A stretch of DNA of 64,000 nt from Nomia melanderi (GCF_051020985.1 NC_135002.1:3720001-3784000); one strand, 5' to 3'; numbered from the stretch's first letter, positions 48,240 through 61,242 are shown. The notes: generated by a model from the letters alone, not told the origin. A program made the numbers and translations.

Positions 48240-49130
48240 GCGGCGCAGACGGGACAAGCCCCCTAGTAGTAGTGAGGTTCCGAGTCCGTCGTTTTCTCTT
48301 AATTTCGAGACAGGCCGCAGGACGATATCGACTACTTCAATTCCGTTGCAGCTTCAATCCTCCCTCTCTCTCTCTCTCTCTCCCTCTTCACCCCCGAAGC
48401 GCACAAAAGACAGACAACCCGAACGAGCATCTAACCGACGAAAGACAGAGAAAGACAAACACCGAATCCGAAGGTTCCGAACGGTAGACACGCTTCGAAT
48501 CCAGATGCAGAAAGAGACGGGCGAAGGGCTTCGGGGACAGGAGAGCGGACGAGGAGACAAAACCGCCCGACACAGTCCGGCTCCGAGGAACAGAGTACCG
48601 GGTGGCCCGAGCGAGAGACCCGCCGCGGCGCGGCGCGGCGCGGCGTAGCTGGTTTCCGAGCTGGTAAAAGACGGCGCGCGCGGGGGGGCAGGCGTAACAT
48701 CGGTCGGGCGGACCGAGACAGAGACATTGTAGGACGCGGAGAGGAGCGTGTACGAGCCGCCGCGCGCGCTATCACGCGAGAAGAGGGCGGCGGACGGGGT
48801 GGCGAAAGCGCGCGGCAACGGCACGGCGAGGGGGCGGGGGTGGACGGAACGGTTGCACCCACCAACACCCGCGAGAAGTATCCGAGTACACGGGTGCACA
48901 CGAGCTTTTCGGGCGCGCACACACAGCGGCCGGGCTAGAAGGGTTCGTGGCATGGCCGGTCGGAGGAAGGAAGGAAGATAGAGGACAGGCCCGCCAGACG
49001 GAGACAGCCGCCGCGGGCTCGGGGGGCGGGGTGAAAGGGGCAGCCGGCAGAGAGAGCGTAGACATGTAGCGCATACGCCGTCGCGACGGAGGCTGCGGCT
49101 ACGCGGCGCCTACCAACCACCATCTATAAT
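48240..49130. promoter_or_regulatory. CpG-rich block in NFI intron 2
   Basis: Very GC-rich DNA with CGGCGCGGCGCGGCG runs, (CT)n at 48360-48392 and overlapping compositional open frames on both strands. No exon is recognised. It could be an internal promoter or CpG island. Confidence 0.3.
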
Positions 49131-49988
49131 CTCTATGCGGATATCGATTTTCCACCCTGTATTTCCTAAATTTATGCAAACTAGCGGAGCCCGTCCTCTG
49201 CACCTCCGTTCCTGCCTGCCCTCCTCCGTGTCTGCCCTTCGGTCCGACCACCGACCACCCTCTCTCCTCGTGTTCCTACGCCCACGCTCTGGCCAACCTA
49301 TAAACCCTCACCCTTTGTTCCCGTTGCATCCTTTCGCGCTCTCTGTCTGGCCGGCCCGTCTCTCTCCGTGTTTTACCACCTGTCTTTGTCGCCGCTCGAC
49401 GCTGGTCCTCTCTGTTTCTCGCGTTTTAGGCACGCTCGTCTTTGTTCCTGTTACAGTGACACGTTTGAACCGGCCCGTCTCTGTTCCTCGCTTCTCCTCG
49501 CCCCGCCTCGCCTCGCCTCGGCTAACCCTCTCCTCGGGTGGTTAGCTCGCCGCTGTGTGCGTCGGCCGTACGTGTGCCGGCCCCATTCATCTAACGAGCT
49601 CAAGCGGGCTATCGCATCACGATGCACCTCGCACCTCCTCGTCAGCGGGAGGTGTATTCCGGTTTACGCGCGCCGAGGGCGCAAGTGCGGGTGAACCGCC
49701 GGTACAACGTTGTTTTCCGCGCGGGGCGGCCGAGCGGGGCCGCTGGACGTTGTTAATGTTGGATTATGTTTCGGCTTTCGGGTTATTAATTATCGACGCG
49801 ACCGCGCGCCCCTGGATTACCGCGGTTCTTCGGCAGGGTTTTTCGTCTTTTTTCCGGTTTTTGAGCTGCGGCTGGCGTGCCCCGGATTAATGAGCTGATT
49901 TATCGGCCCACCGGGGATGAGGCGATATTACCGAGTGATTTAGGGGACGTCCGTTTCGTTTTGACTCGCGGCGAACGAGGGGTGGTTT

Positions 49989-50225
49989 TTAACCCCTTGC
50001 CGCACAATGAAGAGTGCGACTCGCGATGAAGATTTCTAAACTAATTTAACGAGAATCAATGTTATTCATTACCCACGGATCAAAGCGCGTAACTGTTTCG
50101 CTGTTATCAATGTATTATCTTCAAATGAAACTTCCGCTTGAAGTAGAATGGAAAATTTTGATACTTCTAAATTAGTAAAATGTTGCACGAGCTTAGTAGC
50201 GAAAATAAATACGTCAAGGAGTTAA
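49989..50225. mobile_element. Family E MITE, 237 bp
   Basis: It is bounded by TTAA at both sides, with tips TTAACCCCTTGCCGCAC and ATACGTCAAGGAGTTAA (inverted, several mismatches). Near the left tip, AGAGTGCGACTCGCGATGAAG holds an imperfect palindrome. A related tip (CGTAGGGCAAGAGGTTAA) ends at about 51402, suggesting a second, decayed copy. Confidence 0.55.
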
Positions 50226-52397
50226 GGGAGTTTTCGGATGAATCGTTTCGATGCTGAAGGAATTGAGTTCGTTTGAACTCGTTTTGTACTCTTCATGCTG
50301 TAGCGTTGTAGGATGATCGATGATGATTTACCGAGTCCTTCGGAGTTCGTTTTTGTGAAGTTAATTAGCCTGATAGGTAAACGAGGATGGATTATATTTT
50401 TGTTGAGGTTCGAGTTTGGAAAGTTTGTTCCTTAATTGGAGATGGATGACGATGGAGATGATGAACTTTTGGCATAGTTTCGTCTCGCGAACGTTTGTAC
50501 AGGAATTTTACGCAGATATTTATCACGAGCGCGAAGGTGGAACGGTCAGTTTAGTACGTTGGTTTTAAGTTTGACACCGTTTCGCAAGGAGAGCGTGATA
50601 GTGGCTATTAAATGAACGGAACATAAAGGTTGCTACCTTGACTGCCGAACCAGCATCCATAAAATTCCCGTAAAATCGCGGCAATTTATTTCACCCCGTG
50701 CTTCAGAGCATCGCGCGGGGCCCGCGGCCAAGGTTTCAAACTCAATTTAACAAATGCTCCGCGTTGGAAGTAAACGTGGACCCACAGTGAAAGTGAAGGA
50801 ACAATACCGATAGATTATTAATGCTGAAGCGTGTTCTGTCGAGGAAACAAGGTTCTAATGGCCCGGATTCGTCTTAAATCTCAACAGAATTTGGTTCGCT
50901 CGACGCATTACCATATAATCTATTTTTCAAATCTGAACGGGGAAGTGTGTCAACTACATGCGATTCACGATACTACCAAAGAATCTGAAAGTAGTTCACT
51001 GTCCTCGGTAAAAGAAGACGCAGTGCTTCCAGAGTTTAAACAAACTTCCCATCATTCTATCAACTTCTCATCTACGATTACTTCGCAACTCCGACAACAT
51101 CCTTCACTAATAATTGCCAATCAATAAAACTCATCTCTGCAAGAATCCAAAAAAAAATCCTTACCTCACAATAACGTGTCAGACTAGTGGCGAAGATTTC
51201 AAACAGAATCGAAGGCGCACGAATGTTACTCGATTCTTCAGAATTAAAATTAAATATTATTCTTTCGTTACCAACTATTATACCCTATAGTAAACATTGA
51301 TATAGAATACGCTTATCATTTTATTCGTTTTCTTAATAATCATCAATGTCAAGGTAGTATCGATCACAATTGAGAAATAAATCGTAGGGCAAGAGGTTAA
51401 GGGTTAATTACCAAGCAAGAAATGGTCCTTGCCAGGATTCAAAAGAAAACGCCGAGCTCGTCGCGGCTGGAGGCGTCACAATGGGTGTAGCAAGCCGTGC
51501 AACATTTTACGCTCTGCTACCGCGGAAAGGAGAGCTCGATCGCGCGTGAGACTTTTTACACGGGCCAGCACACCCCCTGTCCGCCCGTCGCGCGGCCGGA
51601 AGCGGGGAAACTTCGAAAATAAACGATATCCCCGAAAGACGGATCCTCACCGGAACCGAGTGACGGCGGCCGTATCGTTCAGACGCGAAATAATCTGCTT
51701 CCGCGTGCCCCCTCCCCACCTCCTCCGCCGCCTCCGCCTCCTTCTCGCGTTTTATTGCCGGCAGAGGCATATCGCATATGTCTCGACGAGAACCCTTTTG
51801 CGCGTTCCGTTCCGTATCGCGCCTGAATATTCGCCTCCCCCGCCTCCGCCGCCGCCGCGAAAGGAGTGGCGCTCCGAGATGCCGGAAACAATGGCAATAA
51901 AATTTTCGGAACGGCCTGCTCGCTCCGGGCCATCGCCTATCCTGACCCCCCCCGCCCCCACGCCCCAGTGCCGGCAGTTTTATGGCCGCGAATCTGAGCG
52001 CGTATCGCGACTTCCGGTTACCGGGCAGGTCGGCAAATCGGCCCTTCGAGCGGTTGCTCTCCTTTTTTCGAGTTTTCTATTGGTAGCTGCTTTGGTAAAT
52101 TACGATCGTTGGACGGATCTTTATGGAGATTCGAGTTTTTAACGTGATGTTCTTTGTTTTGGTTTATTCGAGTCGATTAGGTTTTCGTTCTGAGTTTGTT
52201 CTTTTGTTTGTTTGACCTTTTTGTAGTGTTACTTTTTATTTTTCCGGCGAGCAGGATTAGAGGAGCGTGAAATTTTTGGTGCAATATCAATTTTTGGTTC
52301 GATTTTTGTTCAACATGTTCAATATCAAATGAAAATTGTCGGTGGCATTAGAGTGACCCAAATCAACTTGTTCCTTATGTGCAGTTTAATAATAAAT

Positions 52398-52646
52398 TTA
52401 ATAATAATTTGCACTCGAAAGATTTTCACTGGAAATATTCAACATTTTCCAACAAGATATAGACGACATTGTTTGAAACTAATTTCACAATAATTCACAG
52501 ATAAATTAAGCAACAAAGCTATTTTATTTAAATATTTCACACAGCAACACAAAGTTTCATTTAAAACACTAAATATTCAACTTCATAGTTTTGCTGTATC
52601 AAATCAAGCGTTGACTGAGAGTCACCTCTCGAGTGCAAAGGGTTAA
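52398..52646 (+). mobile_element. Family A MITE, 249 bp
   Basis: The left tip TTAATAATAATTTGCACTCG is mutated in the CCC. The right tip CTCGAGTGCAAAGGGTTAA is intact. The interior has GGAAATATTCAACATTTTCC, AGATATAGACGACATT and TTGACTGAGAGTCACCTC, all shared with the copies at 60191 and 61994. Confidence 0.8.
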
Positions 52647-53099
52647 TATTGTACGTAAACGTTGCTGAACGACCCATGGTTTGATGTCAAGAATTTTTAA
52701 AATTCCATTCGAGCATGCAGCTCGGTTCTGACATGTTCCTCTCGAAGCAGAAAGAATTCGACGTCGTTTCTGCAGCCAAAATTCCGGGAGTGTGCATGCA
52801 GTCGATTCGATTTGGCGGATTGATTGTTAGGTACACGGCCGGATTAAGGACTCGGGGGCGGCAAAGAACTGGGAAATTCATCGCGGCTCGATAAGTCGAT
52901 TGGATTCGTTAGGCCCCCCACTTTGGCCCAATTCCGGCGGTTTAACTTTTAAACGGGGTTTAATCGATACTTCGGCCCGCGTTGCACCCCTTGGTGCCGC
53001 TGTCTTTTCTAATCGACGCTCGATTTTCGAGCATCCGTTCAATCTAAATATTCAAAACCGTTCGGTTCGCACCGAGATTGAATTATTGATTAGCTGCGG

Positions 53100-53500
53100 A
53101 AATTGTGAATGGAGAATTCAATTTTGCCAATATCTGTTTCAACCTGGTCATTACAATTTAATAAATATTTATAGGAATTATTTTTGTAGAGATTTTATCG
53201 ATAGAAATTACATTGCTCGGAATGTGTGTGATATTTTTCATTTTGACGTTAGGGTTTAATTATAATTTTATCATCTTCTTCTCGATCTTGATTTTTCAAT
53301 ATCTGTTTCAAGCTGGTCATTACGATTTAATAAATATTTATAGGAATTATTTTTGTAGAGATTTCATCGATAGACATTACATTGCTCGGAATGTGTGTGA
53401 TATTTTTCATTTTAACGTTATGGTTTAATTATAATTTGATATTGAAAGTATGAAGTGAGGTATCTGTACATAGAAATCATCTTCTTTTCGATCTTGATTT
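53100..53500. repeat. Tandem duplication, 169-bp unit
   Basis: CAATATCTGTTTCAA at 53128 recurs at 53297. Both are followed by CTGGTCATTAC, TTTATAGGAATTATTTTTG and CATTGCTCGGAATGTGTG. A third partial unit is seen from the CATCTTCTTTTCGATCTTG block near 53480. It is AT-rich and non-coding. Confidence 0.85.
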
Positions 53501-54963
53501 TTCTGGGTCAAACACCTTGTACTTCCAGCCATAAATACGCGATTACATGCATCGTATTAAATCACAAAGAAAAGCGAGCGCGGCTGTAAATCCTCTCCGT
53601 TTCATGCTTCGTTTAATTCGTCGATGCACTCGATATTTAACGATTGACGGGAATTAAAAAGTACAGCACGGAAGAGAATCGAATTAAAATTCAATCAGAA
53701 AAATATCGCCTCCCGTTACATCGAATACCGTTCGCCCATTAACTCGGAAAACATTTCGCGTTGGCCGTTAAATTGACATATATTGGCCTGTATATATATA
53801 TACGCGCCTATATACGCATACAAGGTGGGGCGTAATTCGGGCTAAAATTGAAAATTGGGCGATCCTTCATGCCTGAAATAAATGAAATATGCGCAGCGAA
53901 GTTTTCCGTACTAAAGTTGCATTTTCCATTTAATCATCTTGCATTTTCAATAGAACTTCAATGCGAACAATTTCCAACGATCTCTTTAACCTATCAAAAC
54001 CATATCACTGAAATCACTCATCAACGATTCAAAAATTGCATATCTTATAATTTCAACACTCTCTTACGTCACAGTTCCAAAACGAGTCACAAGCGAATTT
54101 TCCACAGAATGCTACTCGCCGAACAAAATCCTCCATTGGTACGATAAACCCTCTCAAGCCCCCGATAAAAGCATTCCCCCGTTCTCCGGTATCAATTAAT
54201 AATCTCCGCTCTCCTCCCGGAATTCCAACGGTAACTCTGCGCGATCGGTGGCCCGCCACCCCGTATACTCGCAGGAAAGGAGGCAGCGGGAGCTCTCTCG
54301 CCGGCGGAGAAGGAGGGCTCGCTCTCGGCGCGGCTCGACATTAAATTAAACTGCAATCTGAAATCGTCGTCGCCATTGTCGCGGCGGCGGATCGGGGAAA
54401 TATCGCGGGCGAAACGAGCGTGCCCGGGCTAAATAAATCTGTCCGGCGGCGGGCAGACTCGGTGGGAGCCCGCGCAAAATAAAGGGGTTCGAACGCGGTG
54501 TGTCCCCGTTCCCGCAGAACCGTCGCGACGATGCCACGAACGAGACGAATGAATTATGCCAGACGACGGACTATCATCTCGCAGCACGAGCTCTCACAGA
54601 TTAGAAAACTCCCCGGTGCCCTGCCTCTTATCCGGCGACGTATCAGATCCTGGAATCGCTCTGACGACGGGGCGAGCCCGCGGTTTCCTCGCCGATCCCG
54701 CTCCGTATCGGGCCGAGATATCCCTTTCGTAATTCCGCCCGCCGGAGATTGTTTTATGGCGAGCCCGGAGATGGCTCCTTACAGTTGTACAAGTTAAATT
54801 GGGTTGGTGTTCCTTCGGAAATTGTGGACGTGCCCTTAATTCTTGGGGGATGCTCTAACTTCAGGGCTCCTTTCTTTCGAGTGACCATTTTCAGGTGGTC
54901 GTCGAGGCGTCGTTATTATTTATCGATGTCCTTGGAATTCGGGATCGATTGAGATACGGAAGT

Positions 54964-55148
54964 TTAACCCTTTGCGGATGATGAGATGAAATGTTCTGAT
55001 TTCGAAGACTAAGTCGTGGACAAATGATCTAATTAGTCGAACAGCAAGAGATCAGTTTTCTTTTTTTCTATCAATTGAGCAATTGATATATAATTTAGCT
55101 TCGTGTGTTGAAGGTTCTGTGTTTCGAAGAATCTTCGCAAAGGGTTAA
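54964..55148 (+). mobile_element. Family D MITE, complete (185 bp)
   Basis: The tips TTAACCCTTTGCGGATG and TCTTCGCAAAGGGTTAA are inverted, with TTAA on both sides. The interior has GACTAAGTCGTGGACAAATG, CTAATTAGTCGAACAG, TATCAATTGAGCAATTG and ATAATTTAGCTTCG. It is the best preserved family D copy in the window and was used to interpret the others. Confidence 0.8.
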
Positions 55149-56744
55149 TATCGCGTCTACCGATAGGTTAATAAATCGAGAAACTAATTAGATTGTAGTT
55201 GGGGATAGAGTATCTCTCAACACACAACTGTGAATCAATCGATTACCAAATAATTCTATCAAGACAATTACCATAATCCTCCAAATCAGAGTTATCTGCT
55301 AAAAACTACCCTCCGAAACTCCATCAAAAAACCACCCACAGTACTATTCACAAATCCGCGTTAGAAGCTCGTAGCAACGAACCGTATTCGACCCAGGACA
55401 TCCTAAAAAGAGGACATCCTCATCAATCTCGAATCGCATTCCTTATCATCCGGTTCCCGGGAACGAGCGCCGCGCGATCCTCCGTTGGAACTGGGAAAAT
55501 CATCGATCCCGTTCCGTCCCGGCGAAAACACCTCGCATATTACTATCCGAACCGCAATATACGAGTCCCGAGATCCTTATCCCGTAGACCACGCGAGAGG
55601 AGCCGGTCGGGGGTGGGAATCCCGACGCGGGTTAAGGACCCGGTTGCTCCTCGAGGATCCGTGAAAGGCGGTTCTCGGCGCTCAAAGGGCGCGGAACGAA
55701 TCGGCCGGAGGGCGAACGGCGTCGGTAATAGACGTGGGATGGGTTAAACGGGGGGTGGCGGCGCACGGGTGATACTCGAGCGGTCGCGGCGCATAGGAGG
55801 GGTTGTAATATTTACAACACTCTATGCAGACCCCGGAATTGCCTATAAAGAAATCGCGGAGTCGCTTTGTTCGCGTCATAACGTAGTAACGTAAGGGGCC
55901 AGCAGCTATACACTCGGGAACGATGCCAAATTAATAAATATATTCCAGTCTATCCCAAGCCTCACATCCCCCGCTCCTCCCCCTACCCCTCCACCACCTT
56001 CACCCCGTGTACCAGCTATCGACGTCCACCGATGCCGGCCCATCCCCCTTGGAACCAGACCTGCTCTCTACCCACCTATGGGCTTCCCATAAATTTTCGA
56101 TCAACGCACCGCCGATCCACCCCCTCGCCTCGGCGTTCCCACCGCCCGACACTCGAAGCGGCGATATCCAGCGGTTTTTTCTCTGTCCGCGAGTTACATG
56201 CGCGCGGACGGCGAAACGTCGGAAAGAAGGTTCTTCCCGTCGCGCGGCGCTCGAGGAGGATGCGCCGGATTTATGCCGGTCGCTTCCGAAGCTTCTTCGG
56301 TGGATGCTAATTTATGGAGGGCCCTCGTGGGGTCGCCGCGGCACCCGGTTTTTCGCGGGGCTTTTTGCCGGCGCGCCTTCGCGGAAGCGATGTTGGCAGA
56401 TTGTTCGGTTGTTGCGCGAGCTTCGGTCTCAGGGATTTATCGGGGAGATTTTCCGTTGATTTCGGGACCGAGCGTGGCTCGCTTTAGCGAGTTTGCAGCG
56501 GGACGCTGAAGGTGGTTCGTGAATTCTTTGGTTCTCGAGTGATAAATGATAGAAGTGTAAGAGCGAATTAATGGCGCTTGGTGTTTAGCGTCCAACGAGC
56601 GCAGTAAGCTTACCGAGCGGAACATCTTTTCTACGTTCGAAATGAAACTTGTAATAATCGCAGTGGCGAGTTCTAATTCGCGTTAGATTTCAGTTTGCTA
56701 ACGTGGTAACCACTGGAATCTAAATTACAAGGGTAGTACTACCT

Positions 56745-56938
56745 TCACGCTGAAACTACCAGTGACCTGATTTCTTCTTTCTGCGATTATGAGAAATAGA
56801 CGTTCCTCTGAGAAATTACTACAGACATTGATTCAGCAATACGGAAGCTAAATTGTAAATCAAATAAAGGTTCAATAGATGCACTAATGGAGTTTACAGA
56901 GGAATTCCGAAAAGTCAACTGCTCGGTAGTTTCAGTAA
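56745..56938 (+). mobile_element. Family B MITE, 194 bp
   Basis: The tips CACGCTGAAACTACCAG and CTCGGTAGTTTCAGT are inverted. The interior is homologous, in opposite orientation, to 39265-39481 and collinear with 34700-34866. Immediate TTAA duplications are not preserved, so the target preference of this family is less certain than for family A. Confidence 0.7.
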
Positions 56939-57629
56939 GTACCATTGCCACTAAAACTGAGGCAAAAAGAATTTTCCCGCGATATCCCATTAGAAATTAC
57001 CTGAGACCTCTTTTCCAAATTCAATGATTACTTCCACCAGAAAAACCATCCCTTGCAGCTGGATCTATCCAATGACGTTCGCCCGAAAATCACTGTACAG
57101 CCGGCCGTAAGCTTCATTGCTCGCATTGACGTTCGTTCGACGCGACCACCGCCCCCCGACGATTTTTTCCTGCCCCTCGGGGCAGGAGCCGGGGGATGAA
57201 AATTTCCTGCGGCCAGGTGAGCTCATTTCGGCCGGGCTTAATTCCCGTGACACGAGTTACACCGCGTATGCACGATTTTGATAGGATAAGCGGGCGTAAA
57301 CACGGGCAAACAGAGTCGCGACAGCGTAGCGGCCGCCGAAAACCGGAGGCCCGCACTCGAAAAACCGAATCGATATGCGTCGACCGTGCACACGTGCGCG
57401 TGCGAGATCGTGTCCCGCCTACGGGGAATAAAGACCCAAACGAGATTCCGAAACGATGCCCGCCCGATAGATTATTTTCGAATCATCCCCCCATCGTTCC
57501 GCGTTTTATCGCGACCAACGCTGGGTCAAGTTGAAATAACCGATAGAAATATCATCGTTCCGCGACCGCCGGAGCGCGGACGATCGAACCGTTCTCGCAA
57601 ACGTTCCGCGAGTTTCGAGTCGAAAAATG

Positions 57630-58012
57630 TTAACCCTTTACGGACGAATGTCGACGGATGGGGAGGTGAAACGCTCATTGGACTACGTCGCGAATTGTTT
57701 GATTACTGATTGGCATGTGGTTTCTGTTTTTTTTTCTATTGCTTCAGTGATTGTTATATAATTAACGCTAGGTTTACGGGTATTTATTGTACACTTCATT
57801 CTATTATTTCTGAAAGAATTGATGCTCGTTTATTTAGATCGTAGAAACTGGAGATTTGATAGTAGGTGGGGTACATGTCAGTGCGATCGCATCAATGAAA
57901 ATCGGCGTAAACATTTACAAAATAATATTTCTAAAATCCAATATCGCTAAGAATGCTATAGAAATTAGTTGCAGTTGCTGATTACAAAACAACCTGGAGT
58001 GCTAAGGGTTAA
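57630..58012 (+). mobile_element. Composite: family D left part joined to a family C copy
   Basis: TTAACCCTTTACGGACGAATG at 57630 starts a family D element that runs to GTTATATAATTAA. There a family C element begins (TTAACGCTAGGTTTACGG, 57762). The C interior matches the copy at 58085 in reverse (GCATCAATGAAAATCGGCGT, then AAACATTTACAAA). The region ends GTGCTAAGGGTTAA at 58012, a tip unlike the C left end. It may be an insertion of C into D with later change. Confidence 0.5.
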
Positions 58013-58084
58013 ACTCCTCTAGAGAAACCGATTGAAACATTCCAATCTTAACATACACCCGAAACAAAGTTCAAGAATCATTTA

Positions 58085-58303
58085 TTAACACTAGGTTTCC
58101 GGAGTGCGTCAATTTGACGCATACTGAATTTACAAACATTACTTGGCAAACGTTTACGTCGGTTTCGGTTGATGCAGTTACAATACGTATCGTAATAACC
58201 TAATTTTAAATCCCTAACTTCCAAGATCTAAATGGTCGAACATCAATTTTTCTAGGAACAATAGAACAAACCGGACAATAAACGTCCGTAAACCTAGTGT
58301 TAA
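58085..58303 (+). mobile_element. Family C MITE, complete (219 bp)
   Basis: The tips TTAACACTAGGTTTCCGGA and TCCGTAAACCTAGTGTTAA are a near-perfect inverted repeat with TTAA on both sides. Only a few bases inside the left tip lies the perfect palindrome TGCGTCAATTTGACGCA. It contains no reading frame for a transposase, so it is non-autonomous. Confidence 0.85.
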
Positions 58304-58511
58304 TATATTAGCGACATTATCACCGATGCAATATCAGTAACAACAGACCAGAGTAAATAAGGAACATATAAATATTCAGTGAATGATGATTCGAATAAAA
58401 GTTGATTCTGATAATGCCCGGCCCTGTTATAGATTACAGTCTGTATACACACAGGGTTGGCCTGAATTGAACCCTCCTCTTTGAATGCTAGAAAGTCACA
58501 GTGGGCTGGGG

Positions 58512-58575
58512 GCAGATAGATAGATAGATAAAGAGTGAGAGAGAGAGAGTAGAGAGCAGAGAGCAGAGAGCGACC
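58512..58575. repeat. GATA then GAGA microsatellite
   Basis: AGATAGATAGATAGATA passes into GAGAGAGAGAGTAGAGAGCAGAGAGCAGAGAG. It is simple-sequence DNA in NFI intron 2. Confidence 0.9.
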
Positions 58576-59031
58576 TATCAAAGACATTTTTCCGAGCGCA
58601 ATCCGTCTTCGAGGAGGGGAAGAAGCCGGCGCGGAGTCTGGAGCCAATTGTCGATTACGTACCGCGCGGAATTGCGTTCCCCGTTCGCTTTATCGTTCCC
58701 GAAACCTTTTCGTTCGTTGTTTTATCGTCCGACGTTAGGACTGGGGCCGGGGCGATATTACGTTGCGTCGGGAAACGCGCGCGATGATGGATCCTCCTCG
58801 ACGAACAAGGTTATTCTCGTCGAGGAGATGGTTCTCGGCTGACGCTCGCCAGGCACGAAATATTTCAACATTAATTAATCGCGCGAATTATTGCTTTTTA
58901 TTTGCTCACATTTCTTAGGCTGCGGGAAGTCGATTGTAGGTGAACAATGTAGAATTTCATTTATTGCTTTTGGGATTTTTCGAGAAGCTTTCTAGGAGAG
59001 TTCCGATGTTTCTAGTTCTTCATTAGTTCCC

Positions 59032-59348
59032 TTTGCGGACGAATGTCGACGTTTCGGCGAGATGAAGTTTTCATGTTTTTCAAGATTAAGTCACAAATAA
59101 TTTAATTGCTCAAACACCAAGAGATTAGTGCATAGTTTCGTATCATTTAAGTAACTGTTATGATTTAGCTTCATTTGCTGAATATTTAATATGGATTTTT
59201 AACCCTTTGAACTCTGTAGGCTCCAACATTGCACCAGTTCTAATATTAAATATTTTAATAAATTTTAAGAAAACTAAGATTCTTAGATCTTCCAAATATA
59301 CGAAGTTTGTACTAAGAAGGGAATCACCTTCCGAGTGCAAATTGTTAA
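59032..59348 (+). mobile_element. Family D left part followed by a family G element
   Basis: CCCTTTGCGGACGAATGTCG at 59035 and TCGGCGAGATGAAGTTTTC mark family D, which continues to TTAGCTTCATTTGCTG. At 59199 a second element starts (TTAACCCTTTGAACTCTG) and ends CCGAGTGCAAATTGTTAA at 59348 (150 bp, TTAA both sides). Its right tip resembles family A, so family G may be an A relative. The right end of D was not found beyond it. Confidence 0.55.
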
Positions 59349-60190
59349 TAGTTCAGTCGTGTGAATTGTATCTTTAGCTAGTCTATTCGTCTATTCGCTT
59401 CAGAATATTTTCTCTCATTTTCTTATCTATCAGAAACACTATTATTTCTTAATAATGTATCAAACACCGAAAGTCAAGTCGTAACTTTTTCACACGAATC
59501 AACGAATTGAATTAGCAGATAAAATCTTGATGTTCCCCAGCTTTCGATATTCACGATAAATTATTGTTTCCGCCGTCGAACGACTCGAGAATAATACGGT
59601 CAACGATTCCCAAAATTGGACTGGTCCCGGTCATCGTCTTTTTTGGCGCGAGATTCGGTTTCGCGGGAGACGCCGCTCCGCTCCCGAGACAACGGAACGG
59701 CCGAAGCGAAGCGTGAAGGAAATTCTCCGCGAAACAGCACGTGGCACGGGAAGTCGCGTGCACATGGCCGACCCAACCTTGGTTCGCCGGCTGCCAAAGA
59801 TTCGTAAACCCGTAATTCGGTACGTAGGGGGCTAACCTTGTTGATTTGGCGTACGCCAAGAACCGGCCACGTGCTCTCGCGCGGCCACGTACACACGATT
59901 CCTTTCCCGTGGCCAAACATCTCCAGCTCCCGAACGAAATTCACTTCGGATCGTTTCTTTTATTCTCAAATTGTTTCCACCGTTTCCCTTCGCGATCTTG
60001 GCTTCGATGTTCCCGTTACTTTCGAGATTCCTACGCCGATATCCGATCGAACGATTCACCGAGTGTGTTCTTCGATCATTTTATAATTCTCCATCGGTAT
60101 TCTTCATCGGAATTTTCATGAAAAGCCAAAATATAAAATCGTAGGAAAGAAATAGTCGAAAGAGTACTCGATTTCCACTTAGAAAATACT

Positions 60191-60750
60191 TTAACCCTTT
60201 GCACTCCAGAAGTTTTTCACTGGAAATATTCAATATTTCCTAATGAGATACAGATGACATTTTCTCAGATTGAATTAGTCTCACATGCATTGAGGAAAAC
60301 TATTTTCTTTCGATATTTCGTACATTGATGCGTTATACAAAGTTTAATATTAAAATTTGTAGGAGAAAGAGAATTTTATTAGAAACAGTAAAATTATTTC
60401 TTGACAATAAAACACTAACTAATTCAAACAACGCACACACTATTTATATACTCGGATGCTCTTGTCTCACTCACATACTTTCTAGAACATTCTTTCATCA
60501 CCATGCATTAATCTCACATATATTTGGAATATTCTAGATTCATAAAAAAACGAATATTATTTATATATAGAGAAAATCAATATAACCTAGAATATTCCAA
60601 TGCTTTGAACATTCATTGCACACACATTCACCACTCATCAATATATCTATCCACACACTCAAATACATCCATTCCCACATATCAAAGTTCACAGTTTAGC
60701 TGTGTCAAATCATTCGGTGACTTAGAGGCGCCTCTAGCGCAAAGGGTTAA
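60191..60750 (+). mobile_element. Family A MITE, 560 bp with an internal insertion
   Basis: The left part (TTAACCCTTTGCACTCCAG, GGAAATATTCAATATTTCC, TTGATGCGTTATACAAAG) and the right part (TTTAGCTGTGTCAAATCA, GCGCAAAGGGTTAA) match other A copies. About 320 bp of AT-rich DNA from roughly 60362 to 60683 lies between them that other copies lack. The insert's own ends are not clear. It also contains several short CACACATTCA-like words. Confidence 0.6.
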
Positions 60751-61242
60751 ACGTACATCTACAAAAGACAATTCTTTCAAACAAATTCCTAAGAGTTCGA
60801 GATTCACCCTTGAAACAATCCCATCATCCGCCGGAAAATCTCCGGCGACTCAAGCTATAAAAATCCCATAGAGACTGAAACCTATGCCCGATGCATCCAC
60901 GTCAAAATCCCTGGTACAAGGGTAGCAACCCCGGCGGTTGAAGCCGCAGAAAATTTCGAAATCCCGAAAAAACGTTATTTCCCCGTGCCGGGTGTGTCTA
61001 GTCGACAATAATTCGGACAATTCGCTACCCGGTAACGACGCAACGGTCGTAAAGGGGCGGGGTGCGCGGAGGGGGTTGTAGCGAGAGAGACTGCGGGGAA
61101 GTTTTTGAACGAGCCCAGTCCTTTAACACGCGTTACGGTGTAATTTCAGCGGCAGGATCGCTCTAAACGATATTCCGTGGGCAACGAGGACGCTGGCCGC
61201 CGAGTCTCGAAACTTTTCCACCTCGTGGTTTGGGGCAGACAC

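Noticed and set aside
48354..48953. Minus-strand open frame of 199 codons
   Set aside because: Ser/Arg/Pro-rich frame in a CpG-rich block with (CT)n. Three overlapping frames are open, which indicates base composition.
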